A stretch of 64,000 bases of DNA, from positions 372,001 through 436,000 of the forward strand of contig JAZAQT010000214.1 of assembly GCA_036417435.1 (NCBI GenBank), given 5' to 3'. The translations under genes were made by a program, and so were the position numbers. The stretch is from Inia geoffrensis (taxonomy: Eukaryota; Chordata; Mammalia; Artiodactyla; Iniidae). Below the pieces are notes generated by a model. The model did not search any database. It saw only the letters and a list, made by a program, of their open reading frames with translations, and was not told the DNA's origin. Below, piece by piece: positions 60,766 through 64,000 of the stretch (its first letter is position 1; each line of letters begins with the position of its first letter).

Positions 60766-62499
60766 TTGGCCAAAAAGGGCGTATGCGTTTTTTCCTGAAT
60801 ATATTCAGGAAAAAACGCATACGCCCTTTTTGGCCAAGTGCATCACTGTCGAACTGCTGCCTCTTTTCCTACGCTTTCAGAGCAATTCTTATCTACCCCC
60901 TGATATCTGTTTTCTGCAATTCTGCGTCGCGTTCAAGTCCTCTTCACAGCGTTCCTTCAATAAATTTTTGGATGATAGGGGTCATTTGGAACTCTGCAGG
61001 ATTGTGAGTTACAGTGCCAAAGATCTCCCTTTCTCAACTCGCTTTCTTGTGAGCTGACCGAAAACCCGAAGAATTGCTTCAGGCCCTAATCTCGTTCCGG
61101 CATGGCCCGCTGAGCCTTTGGTGAATTCTTCTTCCTATAGGGAAATCAGAGTTCAATGTGCCCGTCCAAACACATCGAGTTAGCCGCTCATTGGTTCTCC
61201 ATATTCCTGTTCATCTTCCACAGAAATTGCAAACTGTGCCAAAGAAGAGGTCAAAGGCACTGACTCTCCAAGTGGCGAGAGTGTTAATATCGCATCTGGA
61301 ACGGCGAACTCGAGTATCAGGGGGCGAAAATGGCGATGAGTTTTAGAAATTATGCCTGATCACTTCGTGGACCATATTCTGGGTTTTCCATGCATATTTT
61401 AGCTGAAGGATAAATCCCTTAAACGTGGAGACTGGGACCCGTGCAATGGGAACCATGCACCATTACCTCAAACGGTCTGCATTCCCTCACCAATAGTATC
61501 AGCCCCAGTGTCCAGCCTTATCTCTCCCACAGCTGTGGATGTAGAGGTGGTAAATCCAAGATTCCTCACAAGCCCTGAAGGACTTATTTAAGAATTTCTC
61601 TCTATTTCACAGTCCTTGTGTTTTGTTTTTCAAATTTATTTTTATAAGGGGATTTAGCTTATTGACACTGCTGTGTGTATGGTGCTGTACACAAATGATT
61701 TTCTTATGGAGACCTATAAATGTATGGGTTTTAATTTTCTTCATAGTCTGGCATATTCCTAGGTTTTGAATACGGGGTGTTGAGTCCATTTCGTTGAGCA
61801 AGGAGTAGGTCTTGTCTAATATATATTTGGCTTATGGAATGGTATCTGTCCTAATGTGAACCTCTGGTTTTATGCAGCCTCCCCACTCTCCTTTCCCCTT
61901 AAGCAAGCATAAGTTTCTTTTGTGAATGTGAGACTCTGTTGTGTTTTGTAATGCAGTTCACACGTAGCCGTGTTTACATTCCCGGTATTAGTGATATCTT
62001 ATGATGTTTCTTTTTCTGTGTGACTTATTTCACTTAGAATCATCATAACTAAATCCTCTCATTATGCTGCTACTGGTCTGTTGCCATTGATTTCATTGTT
62101 GAGTGATATTCCATTGTAGGGATGTACCACAACTTCTATATCCATTTTTCTCTTTCTGGGCTATAAAAGTTGTACCATAGTCAAGGATCCCGTACACAGA
62201 GCAGCCCCAAACTTTGGTGTAGCTGTGTCTTTTTCATTTAAATTTTCCGAATCTATAGCACCATAAGTGGAAGTGCCCTAGGCTCTGTACCTTGTTTTTT
62301 TCTTTGTTCCAGGAAACACCATCCACTTCTCCAGAGTGGCTGTTGGCAATTTACATCCCGCCCATCAGCATAACAAAGCTGCCGGTTCTCCATGGACTGT
62401 CCTGCCTCTCTGGATTTTACACTTTTTTCGGACGGCCCTTTGGATCGGTGGGAAGTGAGACTGCCTTGTAGTGCGTATTTCCATTGCAGGCTTGCTTGG
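60766..62499 (+). repeat. Monomer unit 36 (tail mixes A and B markers)
   Basis: The palindrome at 60766-60837 is perfect. Private changes: TCTCCATATTCC, CCAAAGAAGAGG and GTGGCGAGAG. It shares GTGGAGACTGGGACC and AGTCTGG with unit 35. The end of the unit has ACTGCCTTGTAG. Confidence 0.95.
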
Positions 62500-64000
62500 T
62501 TGGCCAAAAAGGGCGTATGCGTTTTTTCCTGAATATATTCAGGAAAAAACGCATACGCCCTTTTTGGCCAAGTGCATCACTGTCGAACTGCTGCCTCTTT
62601 TCCTACGCTTTCAGAGCAATTCTTTTCTACCCCCTGATATCTGTTTTCTGCAATTCTGCGTCGGGTTCAAGTCCTCTTCACAGCCTTCCTTCAATAAATT
62701 TTTGGATGATAGAGGTCATTTGGAACTCTGCAGGATTGTGAGTTACAGTGCCAAAAATCTCCTTTTCTCAACTCGCTTTCTTGTGAGCTGACCGCAAACC
62801 CGAAGAATTGCTTCAGGCCCTAATCTCGTTCCGGCATGGCCCGCTGAGCCTTTGGTGAATTCTTCTTCCTGTAGGGAAATCAGAGTTCAATGTGCCCGTC
62901 CAAACACATCGAGTTAGCCACTCATTGGTTCTCCTTATTTCTGTTCATCTTCCACCGAAATTGCAAACTGTGCCAAACAAGAGGTCAAAGGCACAGACTC
63001 TCCAAGTGGGGAGAATGTTAATATCGCATCTGGAACGGCGAACTCGAGTACCAGGGGGCGAAAATGGCAATGAGTTTTGAAATTTTGCCTGGTCACTTCG
63101 TGGACCATATTCTGGGTTTTCCATGCATATTTTAGCTGAAGGATAAATCCCTTAAACGTGGAGACTTGGGACCCGTGCAATGGGAACCATGCACCATTAC
63201 CTCAAAGGGTCTGCATTCCCTCACCAATAGTATCAGCCCCAGTGTCCAGCCTTATCTCTCCCACAGCTGTGGATGTAGAGGTGGTAAATCCAAGATTCCT
63301 CACAAACCCTGAAGGACTTATTTAAGAATTTCTCTCTATTTAACATTCCTTGTGTTTTGTTTTTCAAATTTATTTTTATAAGTGTATTTAGCTTATTGAC
63401 ACTGCTGTGTGTATGGTGCTGTACACAAATGATTTTCTTATGGAGACCTATAAATGTATGGGTTTTAATTTTCTTCATAGTCAGGTATATTCCTAGGTTT
63501 TGAATACGGGGCGTTGAGTCCATATGGTTGAGCGAGGAGTAGGTCTTGTCTAATAAACATTTGGCTTATGGAATGGTATCTGTCCTAATGTCAACCTCTG
63601 GTTTTATGCAGCCTCCGCACTCTCCTTTCCCCTTAAGCAAGCCTAAGTTTCTTTTGTAAATGTGAGACTCTGTTTTGTTTTGAAATGCAGCTCACACGTA
63701 GCCGTGTTTACATTCCCGGTATTAGTGATATCTTATGATGTTTCTTTTTCTGTGTGACTTATTTCACTTAGAATCATCATAACTAAATCCTGTCATTATG
63801 CTGCTACTGGTGTGTTGCCATTGATTTCATTGTTGAGTGATATTCCATTGTAGGGATGTACCACAACTTCTATATCCATTTTTCTCATTCTGGGCTATTA
63901 AAGTTGTACCATAGTCAAGGATCCCGTACACAGAGCAGCCCCAAACTTTGGTGTGGCTGTGTCTTTTTCATTTAAATTTTCCGAATCTATAGCACCATAA
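62500..64000 (+). repeat. Monomer unit 37, truncated by the window (tail subtype B)
   Basis: The palindrome at 62500-62571 is perfect. 1,501 bp of the unit are present; the missing ~234 bp are the palindrome-proximal part of the L1 tail. It has ATTCTTTTCTACC, TTCCACCGAAATTG and AAAATGGCAATG. The tail is B but reads GCAGCTCACACG, and later has A-like TTTCTCATTCTGGG. Confidence 0.93.

Larger units (their letters stand above)
1..64000. repeat. Satellite array, ~1,735 bp monomer, 36 full units plus two partial
   Basis: The same sequence recurs head to tail with a period of 1,732-1,739 bp across the entire window, always in the same orientation and with no unrelated insertion. Landmarks recurring once per unit include a 72 bp palindrome, one GAATTC in the middle segment (unit 1: 411-416) and one GGATCC in the L1-derived tail (unit 1: 1472-1477). 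Units differ by scattered substitutions and 1-4 bp indels. This is satellite or macrosatellite organisation of a vertebrate genome. The L1 content indicates a mammal, probably a cetartiodactyl. The array has no visible edge here, so chromosomal position (centromeric, interstitial, terminal) cannot be judged. Confidence 0.98.

Noticed and set aside
54..62571. CRISPR-like array of regularly spaced palindromes
   Set aside because: The spacing is ~1.66 kb, the intervening sequences are near-identical copies rather than unique spacers, and the genome is mammalian.
1..64000. Gene-bearing macrosatellite (DUX4-like)
   Set aside because: No unit has a long intact frame, homeobox or other domain; the best frames are under 170 aa and fortuitous.
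1..64000. rRNA, tRNA or telomeric repeats
   Set aside because: No cloverleaf with A and B boxes, rRNA core motif or TTAGGG run was seen in the monomer on either strand.

Overview
The whole 64 kb window is one head-to-tail satellite array of about 1.73 kb monomers. I count 36 complete units (1,732-1,739 bp, mean about 1,735) plus a 53 bp fragment at the left edge and a truncated unit at the right edge. The array runs off both ends. I see no functional protein-coding gene, tRNA, rRNA, CRISPR array or unrelated insertion. The short reading frames recur once per unit because the DNA repeats, and I regard them as fortuitous or decayed.

Each monomer has three parts, here starting at the palindrome: (1) a 72 bp inverted repeat (two 36 bp arms, no spacer), perfect in 24 of 37 copies; (2) about 780 bp of CpG-containing sequence whose origin I do not recognise, although its first ~110 bp may still be L1-like; (3) about 885 bp that I recognise as the 3' end of an L1 LINE in reverse orientation: the decayed C-terminal part of ORF2, then the 3' UTR, ending in a degenerate A-rich tail that reads as a T-rich run on the + strand. 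The 3' UTR matches in order the artiodactyl/cetacean type of L1 3' end. This points to a cetartiodactyl mammal. The monomer length and terminal-repeat style recall the ~1.7 kb common cetacean satellite, which is my best but unproven guess.

Layout: units 1-11 (1-19134) are the most diverse, all with imperfect palindromes and with tail subtypes A, A' and C. From unit 12 rightward (19135-64000) the units are more homogeneous and the palindromes are almost all perfect. Larger copying events lie on top of the monomer array: ~7.06 kb repeated at an offset of 10,406 bp (29.7-36.8 kb and 40.1-47.2 kb), ~3.4 kb at 13,876 bp (36.7-40.2 kb and 50.6-54.0 kb), ~4.0 kb at 6,936 bp (22.7-26.7 kb and 29.7-33.7 kb), and several one- or two-unit duplications. 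Two main tail subfamilies (A and B) are interleaved, and some units are mosaics of both.

The most striking signal is that the palindrome arms change together. Five units carry a paired substitution on both arms, two carry only the left half of that change, and a second arm position shows the same pattern in units 7, 9 and 10. This suggests arm-to-arm correction through a hairpin or cruciform, or selection for perfect pairing.
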